Part shown: positions 39,773 to 49,127 of the stretch, piece after piece
Layout: each line of letters begins with the position of its first letter
Numbering within the stretch: the stretch's first letter is position 1
Assembly (NCBI GenBank): GCA_002314145.1
Contig: DCCG01000042.1
Span: forward strand, 124,001 to 188,000
Source of the DNA: Thalassolituus sp. UBA1087
GTDB lineage: Bacteria > Pseudomonadota > Gammaproteobacteria > Pseudomonadales > Oceanobacteraceae
Direction: 5' to 3'
DNA length: 64,000 nt
Translations under genes and position numbers: made by a program
The notes under the pieces: generated by a model
Databases searched by the model: none
The model's input: only the letters and a program-made list of their open reading frames with translations
Told to the model about the DNA's origin: nothing

Positions 39773-41777
39773 TAAACAGATCCCCCGTCAGGCTGTGTGG
39801 TGGTTGTTAATTGCACAAGCAGCCGTACTGATAATTCATATCGGATATTTACCATATGGTATCTGGGCCGTTGCAGCTGTGATTTTTGGCTGGCGGGCTT
39901 TGGTACATTATGGACGCGCAGCTTACCCGTCGAAATTATTAAAAACACTGGCAGTGGCTGGCGTTATCGCTGTTTTATATGCCAGTTTTGGACGCCAGTT
40001 TAACCTGGAAATAGCCAGTAGTTTTTTAATTGCTGTGAGCTTACTTAAATTGCTGGAAATGCGTTATCAGAGAGATGCATATGTTGTCGTGTTGCTCGGT
40101 TTCTTTGTTCTGGCTGTAGGTTTTCTTTTTGATCAGGGTATCCGTACGGCACTGGCTGGTATTTTGTCAGCCTGGTTACTGACGACGGCCTGGATAGCCT
40201 TGCATCAGAATCCGTTGGGGTCGACAGTGTTGGCTCATAGGTCATGGCGAACCGGCAAGTACGCTGCCAATATCCTTATTGTATCAATGCCATTGATGTT
40301 GGTGTTTTATCTGCTTTTTCCCCGAATGGCTCCGTTATGGACATTCAAACTTCATAGTGGTGAAGCCAGGACCGGTCTGTCAGACAATATGGCACCGGGC
40401 GATTTCTCTGAACTGTCGCAATCCGCTGACGTTGCCTTCAGAGTCAGCTTCGGCAGTGATGAACCTCCTCCGCGCCATACTCTGTATTGGCGGGCATTGG
40501 TTCTGAATCTTTATGATGGGCGACGCTGGACTGAGGCTCAGCGACACGCAGACAATCTTTGGGTTGGAGATCAGGGATTACAGCAGTTCCGGCAAGGAGA
40601 TTCTGTCAGTTATGAAATTATTCAGGAAGCAACCCAGAAGCGCTGGTTATATGGATTGAAATATCCAATACCGGTTGAGAAGGGCGCGGGGCTTACAGTG
40701 AACGGCGTTGTGGAATTCAGAGAACCTGTATATAGCCGTATGCGTTACCGCATGGAATCCTACCCGGAAACCTCCTGGAACCAATATTTCCTTGATAATT
40801 ATGAAAAAAATGTCAGCCTGCAGTTACCCCGCCATTCGAATCCTGAAGCCCGGTTGTTAGCGCAAAGACTGAAGATGAGGTATCCGGAGACGGATAAGTT
40901 TGTTGCCGCCGTTCTGGATTACTTTCGACAACAACCGTTCCATTATACTCTGCGGCCACCTCCGTTAGGAGAAAACGACATCGATCAGTTTCTTCTTCAG
41001 ACGCGCAGAGGGTTTTGTGAGCACTATGCCGGAGCCTTTGTATTTCTTGCCCGGGCTGCCGGAGTGCCAGCCCGGGTAGTTACCGGTTACCAGGGTGGTG
41101 AATGGAATAAAGAGGATCGTTTTCTGACTTTGCGCCAGTATGATGCACACGCCTGGGCAGAAGTATGGGAAGAGAAAAAAGGCTGGGTTCGGGTTGATCC
41201 AACGGCCGTTGTGGCTCCGGAACGGATCGAGTCCGGGCTTGAGCAGGCGGTTGCCGAGGAAGGCAGTTTTCTCGAAGATTCAGGTTTTTCAGTTCAGAAA
41301 TATAAAGATATAAGCTGGCTGAATAAATTGCGTCTGCAATTGGACAGCGCTGAATACTACTGGCAACGCTGGGTGCTTTCATATGATCAGGATACTCAGA
41401 AAGGTTTTCTCAATGGAATCTTAGGTATCGCCGATTATAAACAAATGCTCAAAGTACTCGCCGCCAGTCTGGTTGTATTTTTTACAGTGGCAACTCTTAT
41501 TCTGTGGTTGAAAAACAGACCACCAAGACGAGACCCTTTTATGCGTCAGTGGATGGCATTCGAAGCCAAAGCCCGGCTTGCAGGCTATGAGGTTGAACAA
41601 GGGGAACCCCCGACCCAGCTTCTGCAGCTCATTGCGGATAAACAGCCTGCCTGGCGGGCGCGTTTACAATGGTTGATAAAAGAAATTAATGTCAGCCTTT
41701 ACCGCGACGACCAACAACCCGGGCGCGCGGTATTACGTGAATTGGGTAAATTGCGGCGTCAGCTGAAAACGCAATAA
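39765..41777 (+). CDS. tgpA: TgpA-type membrane transglutaminase-like protein
   Basis: 670 residues. The N-terminus has about six to seven membrane segments (to about 205). The periplasmic transglutaminase-like domain carries a Cys418-His462-Asp478 triad (GFCEHYAGAF, DAHAW, RVDPTA). A further membrane helix lies near 563-585, and a DUF4129-like tail ends it. P. aeruginosa TgpA is essential and encoded in the same MoxR-DUF58 context; a role at the cell envelope is presumed. The triad looks intact. It converges with the next gene, leaving a single base between stops. Confidence 0.93.
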   Translation: MTDKQIPRQAVWWLLIAQAAVLIIHIGYLPYGIWAVAAVIFGWRALVHYGRAAYPSKLLKTLAVAGVIAVLYASFGRQFNLEIASSFLIAVSLLKLLEMRYQRDAYVVVLLGFFVLAVGFLFDQGIRTALAGILSAWLLTTAWIALHQNPLGSTVLAHRSWRTGKYAANILIVSMPLMLVFYLLFPRMAPLWTFKLHSGEARTGLSDNMAPGDFSELSQSADVAFRVSFGSDEPPPRHTLYWRALVLNLYDGRRWTEAQRHADNLWVGDQGLQQFRQGDSVSYEIIQEATQKRWLYGLKYPIPVEKGAGLTVNGVVEFREPVYSRMRYRMESYPETSWNQYFLDNYEKNVSLQLPRHSNPEARLLAQRLKMRYPETDKFVAAVLDYFRQQPFHYTLRPPPLGENDIDQFLLQTRRGFCEHYAGAFVFLARAAGVPARVVTGYQGGEWNKEDRFLTLRQYDAHAWAEVWEEKKGWVRVDPTAVVAPERIESGLEQAVAEEGSFLEDSGFSVQKYKDISWLNKLRLQLDSAEYYWQRWVLSYDQDTQKGFLNGILGIADYKQMLKVLAASLVVFFTVATLILWLKNRPPRRDPFMRQWMAFEAKARLAGYEVEQGEPPTQLLQLIADKQPAWRARLQWLIKEINVSLYRDDQQPGRAVLRELGKLRRQLKTQ

Positions 41778-41778
41778 G

Positions 41779-42420
41779 TCATTTATTGGCGGGCCAGGGA
41801 CAAAAGCAACCACTGCCGGCAACATTAACGAACGGACCATAGCCTTCGCCGGCCAGTGACCGGACAATGTTAGGAAAAAAGTCATCGTTGGCGACGGTAC
41901 ACAAAGCGCCAAAACCGTAGGCACCAAAATAGCCAAGTTTTCCGTCGGCGGAAAATAAAGCCAGCCCCGGACTTGCAGGAACAGAAAATCCGGCAGGAGC
42001 CCGCATGACTTCCAGGCGGTCACCGTTCAACGCCTTAAATTGTTCAAGGCCGGCCTCAGTGACCGTGGGGGCGGCAACAACAATAATGCGCAAATCCTGT
42101 TTGGAAAAACCATGAATTAACCCATCAAAATGACGCTGGCTGACTTGGTTGCACAGGCAGTCCGGGTTCCAGAAATGAATCAGGGTGACGCGCTCTGGTG
42201 CGTCGGGTAAATTCCGGTAGAGGTCTTCCAGCAAGGGGGCAGCCTGGCTGGCCTGCCAGAAGCGGCTGTCGTCACCGGGGGCAACGAAAGGGCGGATATT
42301 CTGTTGTTGAAACCACCATAACCCGGCCAGTGTGGCAACCAGCCACACCAGAATCAGCGCTGATAACAGCCATGTTTTCTGAGACTTGCGGCGCGCTTGT
42401 GGACTTTCATTTTCTGGCAT
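41779..42420 (-). CDS. Membrane-anchored thioredoxin-fold protein (DUF6436-like)
   Basis: 213 residues. One transmembrane helix at about 17-37 anchors a predicted periplasmic domain with a thioredoxin-like start (VTLIHFWNPDCLCNQ), where CLC replaces CxxC. A second cysteine pair lies at the very C-terminus (GSGCFCPWPANK), which is unusual. It may be a redox or metal-handling protein, but no partner can be named. It is divergent from the CnoX-like gene across about 150 bp. The family assignment is from memory of the fold and should be confirmed. Confidence 0.7.
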   Translation of the reverse strand: MPENESPQARRKSQKTWLLSALILVWLVATLAGLWWFQQQNIRPFVAPGDDSRFWQASQAAPLLEDLYRNLPDAPERVTLIHFWNPDCLCNQVSQRHFDGLIHGFSKQDLRIIVVAAPTVTEAGLEQFKALNGDRLEVMRAPAGFSVPASPGLALFSADGKLGYFGAYGFGALCTVANDDFFPNIVRSLAGEGYGPFVNVAGSGCFCPWPANK

Positions 42421-42572
42421 ATATCACTCCTGGACAGCGTAGCCGAGTATATCGGATACACGGGCAGGCTGCCTGATATTCGTGTTTTATCTGCTATCGG
42501 TCACTGTTGTAATCAGCCTACAATAATGCCTCACAGAACAGCCCGATATTCCGACGTTTTTCCGGGACAGCC

Positions 42573-43442
42573 ATGACGGATTCAGCCGCAAACTTAATCA
42601 CGCCTGCCAGCAGCCAAAATTTTCAGCGTCTGTTACTGGCCAGCGACCTTGTGCTGGTCGAATTCCGGGCCGACTGGTGTGCACCCTGTAAAGCACTCTT
42701 ACCCGTGCTGCAGAACATCGCGGCGGATTATGCCGGTCAATTACTGCTGGTGACGGTGGATGCAGATCAGGAAGCCGGACTGTGCCAGAAATATGCCGTC
42801 AGATCATTGCCTGGTGTGCTGCTGTTCCGGCGTGGAAAAAAAGTACAGCAATGGCATGGCATCGTGCCGGAAAGCCGTATACGTCAAACACTGGAGTCAT
42901 GTTTACCACCGGATTATCAGCAGACATTGGCGTCGGTGACTGAAGCACAGCGTCTGGGGCAATGGCAGCAGGCGTTAACCCTGTTAAAACCGGCTTATGA
43001 CAAAGCCCCTGAACGGCCAGAGTTTGTTCTGGCGATCACACAGACACTGGCGGCGCTGGCGGCAGAAAACAATGATGCCAGTTACCTGGAAGAGGCCGCC
43101 AACCGGCTGCAACAATGTTCTGCAGAGGTGCTTCGGGAACCGGCGCTGGCACAATGGCAGACCCGCCTGCAACTGATCCGTCAGTTGCAGGCTGAATTTG
43201 GTGAGCTGTTTCCGGATTTGCACACTCTTATGGACCCCTTTGACCCCGGCGACAGTGTGGACGGTGAGCGCCTGGCGCCGTTGCGTGAGACGCTGGACTC
43301 CCTGTTGCACCGGGCACAGTCTGGCGCAGACGCTGATGGCCAGCACCGCGCCCGCACTCTGCTGGTGATGCTTCTCAATACCATGGCAGACCGCACATTG
43401 GCGCAGACCTACCGGCGCCGGTTGTGTGGTTCTGATGAATAG
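42573..43442 (+). CDS. cnoX: CnoX/YbbN-type thioredoxin-TPR co-chaperone
   Basis: 289 residues: thioredoxin domain (about 10-110) with a full WCAPC motif at Cys36/Cys39, then TPR-like helices (about 115-289; WQQALTLLKPAYDKAPERPEF). E. coli CnoX lacks the complete motif and works as a chaperedoxin under bleach stress with GroEL and DnaK. The intact CxxC here suggests retained thiol-disulfide activity, as reported for some other CnoX proteins. Cytoplasmic: no signal peptide. Stands alone as a single gene. Confidence 0.9.
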   Translation: MTDSAANLITPASSQNFQRLLLASDLVLVEFRADWCAPCKALLPVLQNIAADYAGQLLLVTVDADQEAGLCQKYAVRSLPGVLLFRRGKKVQQWHGIVPESRIRQTLESCLPPDYQQTLASVTEAQRLGQWQQALTLLKPAYDKAPERPEFVLAITQTLAALAAENNDASYLEEAANRLQQCSAEVLREPALAQWQTRLQLIRQLQAEFGELFPDLHTLMDPFDPGDSVDGERLAPLRETLDSLLHRAQSGADADGQHRARTLLVMLLNTMADRTLAQTYRRRLCGSDE

Positions 43443-43557
43443 TTTATACCGTTATCTATTTGTTTTTCTCCGGTAATACGCACTGTTCTTTTATCTTTCC
43501 TTCACTAATCAATGGAGTCTTGCATAATCAGGGCTGAATTCAGTGTGGAAACCCGTT

Positions 43558-44592
43558 ATGCAAACACGTCGTCTTGGCCCTGATGGCCCGGAAGTTACCG
43601 AAATATGCCTGGGCACCATGACCTGGGGAGAGCAGAACAGCGAAGCAGAAGCCCATGATCAGCTGGATTATGCGCTGGAGCGTGGTATCAATTTTGTGGA
43701 CACCGCAGAAATGTACCCGGTACCGCCAAGGGCGGAAACCCAGGGGCTGACTGAGCAATATATAGGCAGCTGGCTGGCCAAAAGCCGTCGTCGTGAGGAA
43801 ATCGTGCTGGCCACTAAAGTGGCGGGTCCGAACCGTGGCATGGAATATATGCGCGAAGGGCCGGAGCTGTCTGCCGCGCATATCAATCAGGCGCTTGAAG
43901 GCAGTCTGCAGCGTTTACAGACCGACTACGTTGATCTCTACCAGTTACATTGGCCGTCACGGAAAACCAATTACTTCGGGCAGCTGGGATACAGCCACGA
44001 GGACGATACTGGTGTTCCTCTGGAGGAAACTCTGGGCGCGCTCGTGAAGCTGATTGAGCAAGGGAAAATCCGTCACTACGGCCTGTCCAATGAAACGCCC
44101 TGGGGAACGATGAAAATTCTGCAGCTATGCGAGCAGAATAACTGGCCAAAGCCTGTCAGTATTCAGAACCCTTATAATCTCCTTAACCGCAGTTATGAAG
44201 TGGGAATGGCGGAAATATCACATCGTGAAGGTGTTGGTCTGCTGGCCTATTCGCCGATGGCGTTCGGGGTTTTAAGCGGCAAATTCCTTAACGGCCAGCG
44301 CCCGCCCAATGCCCGGGTGACACTATTCCCGCGTTTCAGCCGTTATACCCGGCCGCATGTTGAGGATATCGTGCGTCAGTATGTTGAAGTTGCAGAGGCT
44401 CACGGGTTATCGGCTGCGGCGATGGCTCTGATGTTTGTTACCCAGCAGTCTTTTGTCACGTCAAATATCATAGGTGCGACCAGTCTGGAGCAATTGCAGG
44501 CCAATATTGATACGGCCGGTCAGCGTCTGTCCGCTGACGTGCTGGCTCAGCTGGATGAGATTCACCGGGTGCACTCCAACCCCTGTCCCTGA
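43558..44592 (+). CDS. tas: NADP(H)-dependent aldo-keto reductase (Tas family)
   Basis: TIM-barrel oxidoreductase of about 344 residues. The start is taken at 43558 (MQTRRLGPDG, matching Tas N-termini); a GTG five codons upstream is possible. Catalytic tetrad elements are visible: DTAEMYPV (Asp/Tyr), TKVAGPNR (Lys) and LYQLHWPSR (His). The sequence GLSNETPWG and the C-terminal GATSLEQLQANID are typical of Tas. Physiological substrate unknown. Confidence 0.92.
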   Translation: MQTRRLGPDGPEVTEICLGTMTWGEQNSEAEAHDQLDYALERGINFVDTAEMYPVPPRAETQGLTEQYIGSWLAKSRRREEIVLATKVAGPNRGMEYMREGPELSAAHINQALEGSLQRLQTDYVDLYQLHWPSRKTNYFGQLGYSHEDDTGVPLEETLGALVKLIEQGKIRHYGLSNETPWGTMKILQLCEQNNWPKPVSIQNPYNLLNRSYEVGMAEISHREGVGLLAYSPMAFGVLSGKFLNGQRPPNARVTLFPRFSRYTRPHVEDIVRQYVEVAEAHGLSAAAMALMFVTQQSFVTSNIIGATSLEQLQANIDTAGQRLSADVLAQLDEIHRVHSNPCP

Positions 44593-44610
44593 GCGGGACT
44601 GCCTGGCTGT

Positions 44611-44627
44611 TCCCCCTGAGCGGGGGA
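44611..44627 (+). terminator. GC hairpin after tas
   Basis: TCCCCC at 44611-44616 pairs with GGGGGA at 44622-44627, loop TGAGC. No T-run follows. A shorter version (TCCCTGAGCGGGA) lies at the tas stop codon. Possible terminator or mRNA-end stabiliser. Confidence 0.35.
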
Positions 44628-44695
44628 GTGGCCGCTGGACTTGATGTCACGGGCAGGTATCATGACGCCACTCATACTCGTGACGGCGGAGCCTT

Positions 44696-44980
44696 ATGAA
44701 AGCCCTGATGACCAAGATTTTCTGGCCAATTCTGAGCATCTTTGAATCAAATCCAAACCCTGAAAATTATAAGCCATCCCATCGCACCATCCTGATTGCA
44801 GTCGGTTCGTTGTTTATGGTGTTGAGTCTGATTTCAGGCTGGACCATGTCGGCGACCGGTGAAATCGGCGCTCTGTTGCCAATCGGTATCTTCTTTTTCG
44901 TGGGGCTGGTGTCACTGGTGGTAGGAGCACTGGGCTCAGATGGCGCTGTGGCGAAAATCTGGGGTAACGGACAGCGTTAA
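44696..44980 (+). CDS. Small membrane protein, unknown function
   Basis: 94 residues with two transmembrane segments (about 29-49 and 58-79), a short N-terminal cytoplasmic part containing ESNPNPENYKPS, and a polar C-terminus. GGAG lies five bases before the ATG, which supports translation. No known domain is recognised. It stands alone between tas and the convergent MATE gene. Confidence 0.75.
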   Translation: MKALMTKIFWPILSIFESNPNPENYKPSHRTILIAVGSLFMVLSLISGWTMSATGEIGALLPIGIFFFVGLVSLVVGALGSDGAVAKIWGNGQR

Positions 44981-45008
44981 GTGCTGCTCAGTATTCACCC
45001 TTTCTGAG

Positions 45009-46403
45009 TTACAGTAGCTGGCCGGTTGCTTGCCGCGGGCGCTGAGATTCATCGGTCTGACGGCTGACGACCCACAGGCGCCAGCTCAGCAGAACCGCCG
45101 CGGTGGTCAGGCCGATCACCAGTCCGGTCCAGAAATCCTCTGCACCGCCGGCGTTACCGCGCCCGAAAGCGAGCCAATAGCCCAGTCCCAGTCCGACTAG
45201 CCAGTAGGTGACGAAGGTAATCAGCATAACAACCAGTGTATCGTGATAGCCGCGTAAAGCGCCGGCCGCAGCGACCTGGGTGGCATCTGAAATCTGGAAT
45301 ACCGCAGCATACATCATCAGGGTGCTGGCCAGCGCAATCACGGCAGGGTCGGGTGTATACAGGGATGTCAGCCGGTATGAGAATAAAACCATCACGGTGG
45401 CGCTGATCACGGCAAAAATCAGGTTAATCCCGATGCCCAGCCAGGCGGTACGGCGGGCGAGATCTGTCCGGTTACTGCCCAGCCAGTGACCAACGCGTAC
45501 ACTCAGGGCCATGGCGACACTCAACGGAATCATAAAGGTAACCGATGTCAGGCTCAGTGCTACCTGATGAGCGGCCACGACCACAGGACCGAGATCGGTC
45601 AGGAACAGGGCAATGGCGGTGAACAGGGTTACTTCGAAAAAAATCGCAATACCAATGGGCACGCCGATCCACAGAATACTTCTGATGCGGGCAAAGTCCG
45701 GTTGAAGCAGGCGGCGCCACAGAGAATAACCTGAAGGTATACGCCGGCGGCGCGTATTGATCGCCATGGCGGCGGCCATGCCGGCAAATACCAGGGTTGA
45801 GCCTATGCCACAGCCAATACCGCCCAATGCCGGCATCCCCAGCCAGCCGTATACGAAAACGGCATTCAGCGGGATATTTGCGGCCAGGCCGGTCAGCATG
45901 ATGCGGGTGACCTGAGAAGCTTCATTCAGCGCTTCGGCGTAGAAACGGTAAGCCAGGAAAATCCCTGCCCCCGGCATACCGACAGCAATCGCCAGGGTAT
46001 ATTTGGCCGCGATATCGGCGGTGCGGGCGTCATCGACAATGACCGGCAGTGCCTGAGACATGCCCCAGAGCACCAGCCCTGACAGGGTGCCCGCGACTAT
46101 CCCGATCCACAGGGCGGCACGCAGTAAATCCGGTAATTCGTCCTGTATGCTGCTCGCTGCCTTCATTTTGGCGGCCATCGGCGACAGCGCCACCAGAATA
46201 CCGGCAAGAAACAGCCACACGGGCATCCACAGGCTGGTGCCGATGGCGACGGCGGCGAGATCGCGGGTGCTGACATAGCCGGACATCAGGGTGTCGACCG
46301 TCCCCATACCCACCTGAGCCAGCTGCGTCGCCAGAATCGGTAAAATCAGCCGCAGCAGAGCGCGTGCTTCTTGAGCTTTGAAGTTCATCAGAGTAGTGTC
46401 CAT
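45009..46403 (-). CDS. MATE family multidrug efflux transporter (NorM-like)
   Basis: Inner-membrane cation-coupled exporter of about 464 residues with 12 predicted helices in two homologous halves. The N-terminal ILPILATQLAQVGMGTVDTLM is the MatE signature, and YRFYAEALNEASQV is in the first half. The start is placed at 46403 (MDTTLMNFKAQEARALLRL); a longer frame to 46475 has no support. Substrates are typically cationic drugs and dyes. It is transcribed divergently from epmC. Confidence 0.92.
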   Translation of the reverse strand: MDTTLMNFKAQEARALLRLILPILATQLAQVGMGTVDTLMSGYVSTRDLAAVAIGTSLWMPVWLFLAGILVALSPMAAKMKAASSIQDELPDLLRAALWIGIVAGTLSGLVLWGMSQALPVIVDDARTADIAAKYTLAIAVGMPGAGIFLAYRFYAEALNEASQVTRIMLTGLAANIPLNAVFVYGWLGMPALGGIGCGIGSTLVFAGMAAAMAINTRRRRIPSGYSLWRRLLQPDFARIRSILWIGVPIGIAIFFEVTLFTAIALFLTDLGPVVVAAHQVALSLTSVTFMIPLSVAMALSVRVGHWLGSNRTDLARRTAWLGIGINLIFAVISATVMVLFSYRLTSLYTPDPAVIALASTLMMYAAVFQISDATQVAAAGALRGYHDTLVVMLITFVTYWLVGLGLGYWLAFGRGNAGGAEDFWTGLVIGLTTAAVLLSWRLWVVSRQTDESQRPRQATGQLL

Positions 46404-46614
46404 GCCTGATCCGCGGCGGGGCAGACATGCCGTTCGCTGGTGTATTATTAACAGGGCGCAGAATTGTGCCTGCACTGAGGCTGTCAGGCCAGTATTAAAT
46501 TGTTAGTTTCCGATCTTCCGGGCCAATATTTCTGGCTATGATTCCGGAGTATGACGACCGGCCGCAGAGATGTGCCGGCCGCTATTGACGGCAAAGCTGC
46601 ATCAGAACAAAGCT

Positions 46615-47184
46615 ATGAACCATGCAATAAACCGCACCACGCTGTGTATCGACGATATAATCGGCATCTTTAATCAGCTGTTTACCGCCAGTGAAAACAC
46701 CCGTCTGATCGCCGGCGGTGATGAACCCATCTATCTGCCGGCGGATGACGAATACCCTTTTAACCGGCTCATCTTTGCGCACGGTTTTTATGAATCGGCG
46801 CTGCATGAGATCAGTCACTGGTGTATCGCCGGCCAGCAACGCCGGCGTCTGGTGGATTTTGGCTACTGGTATGAGCCGGATGGCCGCAGTGCCGAACAGC
46901 AGCGTGCGTTTGAGCAGGTTGAAATCCGTCCGCAGGCCGTGGAATGGCTGCTGTCGGTGGCCTGCGGCCGCCGCTTCCGGGTCAGTACCGATAATCTCAA
47001 CGGCGAACGCTCCGAGGTTGAAGCCGGCCTTGCCCGTTTTCGTGAGAATGTGGCTGTTCAGGCAGAAAAGTATCTGAAAGAAGGCCTGCCTGAGCGGGCA
47101 GAAGTATTAAAAAATGCGCTGTTGGATTATTATCACAGACATAAAGAATTCAGCGCGTATGAGTTCGCGCCAGAAAACATTTAA
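46615..47184 (+). CDS. epmC: Elongation factor P hydroxylase
   Basis: Hydroxylates the lysyl-lysine on elongation factor P, the last step of EF-P maturation after EpmA and EpmB; 189 residues. The metal site is expected in ALHEISHWCIAG; VDFGYWYEPDGRS, then QQRAFEQVEIRPQA, is the conserved core of the YfcM family. The start at 46615 (MNHAINRTTLCIDDIIGIFN) matches family N-termini; the ORF extension to 46570 is rejected. rhlB follows after 12 bp. Its presence implies EpmA/EpmB elsewhere in the genome. Confidence 0.92.
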   Translation: MNHAINRTTLCIDDIIGIFNQLFTASENTRLIAGGDEPIYLPADDEYPFNRLIFAHGFYESALHEISHWCIAGQQRRRLVDFGYWYEPDGRSAEQQRAFEQVEIRPQAVEWLLSVACGRRFRVSTDNLNGERSEVEAGLARFRENVAVQAEKYLKEGLPERAEVLKNALLDYYHRHKEFSAYEFAPENI

Positions 47185-47196
47185 ACGGAGTCTCGT

Positions 47197-48609
47197 TTGC
47201 TTAAGAAGTTAATTAAGGCCGTTGGCGGTAAAAGTCCCCAGCCAGCGCCAAAGGGTGGTTCTGCCACTGCGAAAAAACCGGGGGCCAGACACAGTGGACC
47301 TCAGACAAAAGGTTCGAAAAAATCTAATCAACCCGCGCAAGATACCCATAAAAATCCGCATTTGTCCCATGATAAGTCGGACAAGCGTCATTCCCGCCAA
47401 GACAACAAGGCCCGTCCGCAGGCCGCAGAGCCAGCCTGGTCACTCAGCGATTTCACGGTAGCGGAAGAGCCGGGTAAAACCCGTTTTCATGACCTTGGAT
47501 TGCCGGATTCCGTCATGCGCGGCATTCACAAACTGGGGTTCTCCTATTGCACGCCGATCCAGGCGGAAACCCTGCCGGCAGCGTTACGCGGGCGCGACAC
47601 CATTGGTCAGGCACAGACAGGTACCGGTAAATCTGCCGCCTTTCTGCTGACTATCCTTAATCGTCTGCTCACTGATGTCACGGAAGAGCGCTATGCTTCG
47701 GAACCGCGGGCCCTGGTGGTTGCACCCACCCGCGAGCTGGCCATGCAGATCGGTAAAGATGCCGAGGGGCTGGCCCGTTATACCGGGCTGAACATCGTCA
47801 CTATTGTGGGTGGCATGGACTATGAGAAGCAGAAAAAACAGCTGCGTAATCACGTGGTGGATGTTCTGGTGGCTACGCCCGGCCGCTTAATCGATTTCAT
47901 GCGCAGCGAAGATGTATTCCTGGATCAGGTCGATGTGCTGGTCCTGGATGAAGCCGACCGTATGCTGGATATGGGCTTTATTCCGGATGTGCGCCGCATT
48001 GTGCGGGCGACGCCACCGAAAGGGGATCGTCAGACACTCCTGTTCTCAGCCACCTTTAACTACGACGTCCGTATTCTCATCGACCAGTGGACAGATGATC
48101 CGTTGCAGGTGGTGATTGAACCGGAACAGGTTGCCACGGACCGGGTTGAACAACGCTGTTACCTGATCGCGGATAATGAAAAATACAGCCTGCTGAAGCG
48201 GGTACTGGATGAAGAGCAGCCTGAACGCTGTATTATTTTCGCTAACCGCCGCGATCTGACCCGTAACCTGTGTGACAAGCTCAATAAACAGGGACACAAG
48301 GCCGTGCTGTTATCCGGTGAAGTCAGCCAGGATAAGCGCATTAAAACCCTTGAGCGTTTCCGCGAAGGTAAAGTGAATGTGATGGTAGCCACCGATGTGG
48401 CAGGGCGGGGCATCCACGTGGATGGTGTCAGCCACGTGATTAATTACACTCTGCCGGAAGATCCGGAAGATTATGTCCACCGGATTGGCCGCACCGGTCG
48501 AGCCGGCGCTAAGGGCGTATCCATCAGCTTTATTTCAGAAGATGATGCATTCGTACTGCCGGATCTGGAAAAATACCTGGGTATGAAACTGCCGCTGACT
48601 CAACCCTGA
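47197..48609 (+). CDS. rhlB: DEAD-box ATP-dependent RNA helicase RhlB
   Basis: RNA helicase, a degradosome component in gammaproteobacteria, 470 residues. Motifs in order: TPIQ (Q motif), [11 protein letters not shown] (I), PTRELA (Ia), TPGR (Ib), DEAD at 251-254 (II), SAT (III), [14 protein letters not shown] (V) and [10 protein letters not shown] (VI). It starts with TTG at 47197, supported by CGGAG six bases upstream; [11 protein letters not shown] matches other RhlB-like N-termini. An N-terminal basic, low-complexity stretch of about 85 residues precedes the helicase core, and the C-terminal tail is short. Probably cotranscribed with epmC. Confidence 0.92.
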   Translation: MLKKLIKAVGGKSPQPAPKGGSATAKKPGARHSGPQTKGSKKSNQPAQDTHKNPHLSHDKSDKRHSRQDNKARPQAAEPAWSLSDFTVAEEPGKTRFHDLGLPDSVMRGIHKLGFSYCTPIQAETLPAALRGRDTIGQAQTGTGKSAAFLLTILNRLLTDVTEERYASEPRALVVAPTRELAMQIGKDAEGLARYTGLNIVTIVGGMDYEKQKKQLRNHVVDVLVATPGRLIDFMRSEDVFLDQVDVLVLDEADRMLDMGFIPDVRRIVRATPPKGDRQTLLFSATFNYDVRILIDQWTDDPLQVVIEPEQVATDRVEQRCYLIADNEKYSLLKRVLDEEQPERCIIFANRRDLTRNLCDKLNKQGHKAVLLSGEVSQDKRIKTLERFREGKVNVMVATDVAGRGIHVDGVSHVINYTLPEDPEDYVHRIGRTGRAGAKGVSISFISEDDAFVLPDLEKYLGMKLPLTQP

Positions 48610-48638
48610 GTCAGGGTTCAGGCGCAGGCGTTGCAGCG

Positions 48639-49127
48639 ATGACACCTTCCATATACCTGAACAGAACCGCAGTTTTCTTTATGCTCGTGCTGCTGTATCC
48701 ATTGCCGGGGCGGGCTGAAGCGCCGGCTGTGGTCACGCCGCAGTGGACAGAACAGTATCTGACTGACCGTCAATCGCCTTTGTTGCAGGGCAGTGACGCT
48801 GATCATGTCGTGTCGTTTTACTATTTCGGGCGCGCCGGCGATTACACGTTGATCGGACTGGAGCGGGTCCGGGGTGACAATTACCAGCAGTTTTTCAGTT
48901 TAATGGTATTCCACAACCGCCATTTGCTGGGCTATTACCGTCATGTTCCCAGCTTTCCTGCGCGCATGGCTGCAAACGGTGATGTGTCGTTTCCGCGCGG
49001 TGTGGATGGTCGTCTGCAGGTGTCCGGTCAGCCTTTCAATATCACTGATATCCGCGCTGAACCTTTGTGTCAGACATCAGGCGAACAGCGGGTCTGCGTC
49101 AGCTGGACGCCTGCCAGTTCGCAATAA
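48639..49127 (+). CDS. Exported protein of unknown function
   Basis: 162 residues with an N-terminal hydrophobic signal (about 9-26, ending GRAEA). The mature part is predicted beta-rich, with two cysteines near the C-terminus (PLCQTSGEQRVCVSW) that could form a disulfide. No domain recognised. It starts 29 bp after rhlB, past an AACCCTGA-G-TCAGGGTT palindrome (48602-48618), and its last 29 bp overlap the convergent hydrolase gene. Confidence 0.72.
   Translation: MTPSIYLNRTAVFFMLVLLYPLPGRAEAPAVVTPQWTEQYLTDRQSPLLQGSDADHVVSFYYFGRAGDYTLIGLERVRGDNYQQFFSLMVFHNRHLLGYYRHVPSFPARMAANGDVSFPRGVDGRLQVSGQPFNITDIRAEPLCQTSGEQRVCVSWTPASSQ

Noticed and set aside
46557..46581. Two CCGGCCGC copies upstream of epmC.
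   Set aside because: Short GC-rich matches in a GC-rich spacer; not enough to call a regulatory element.
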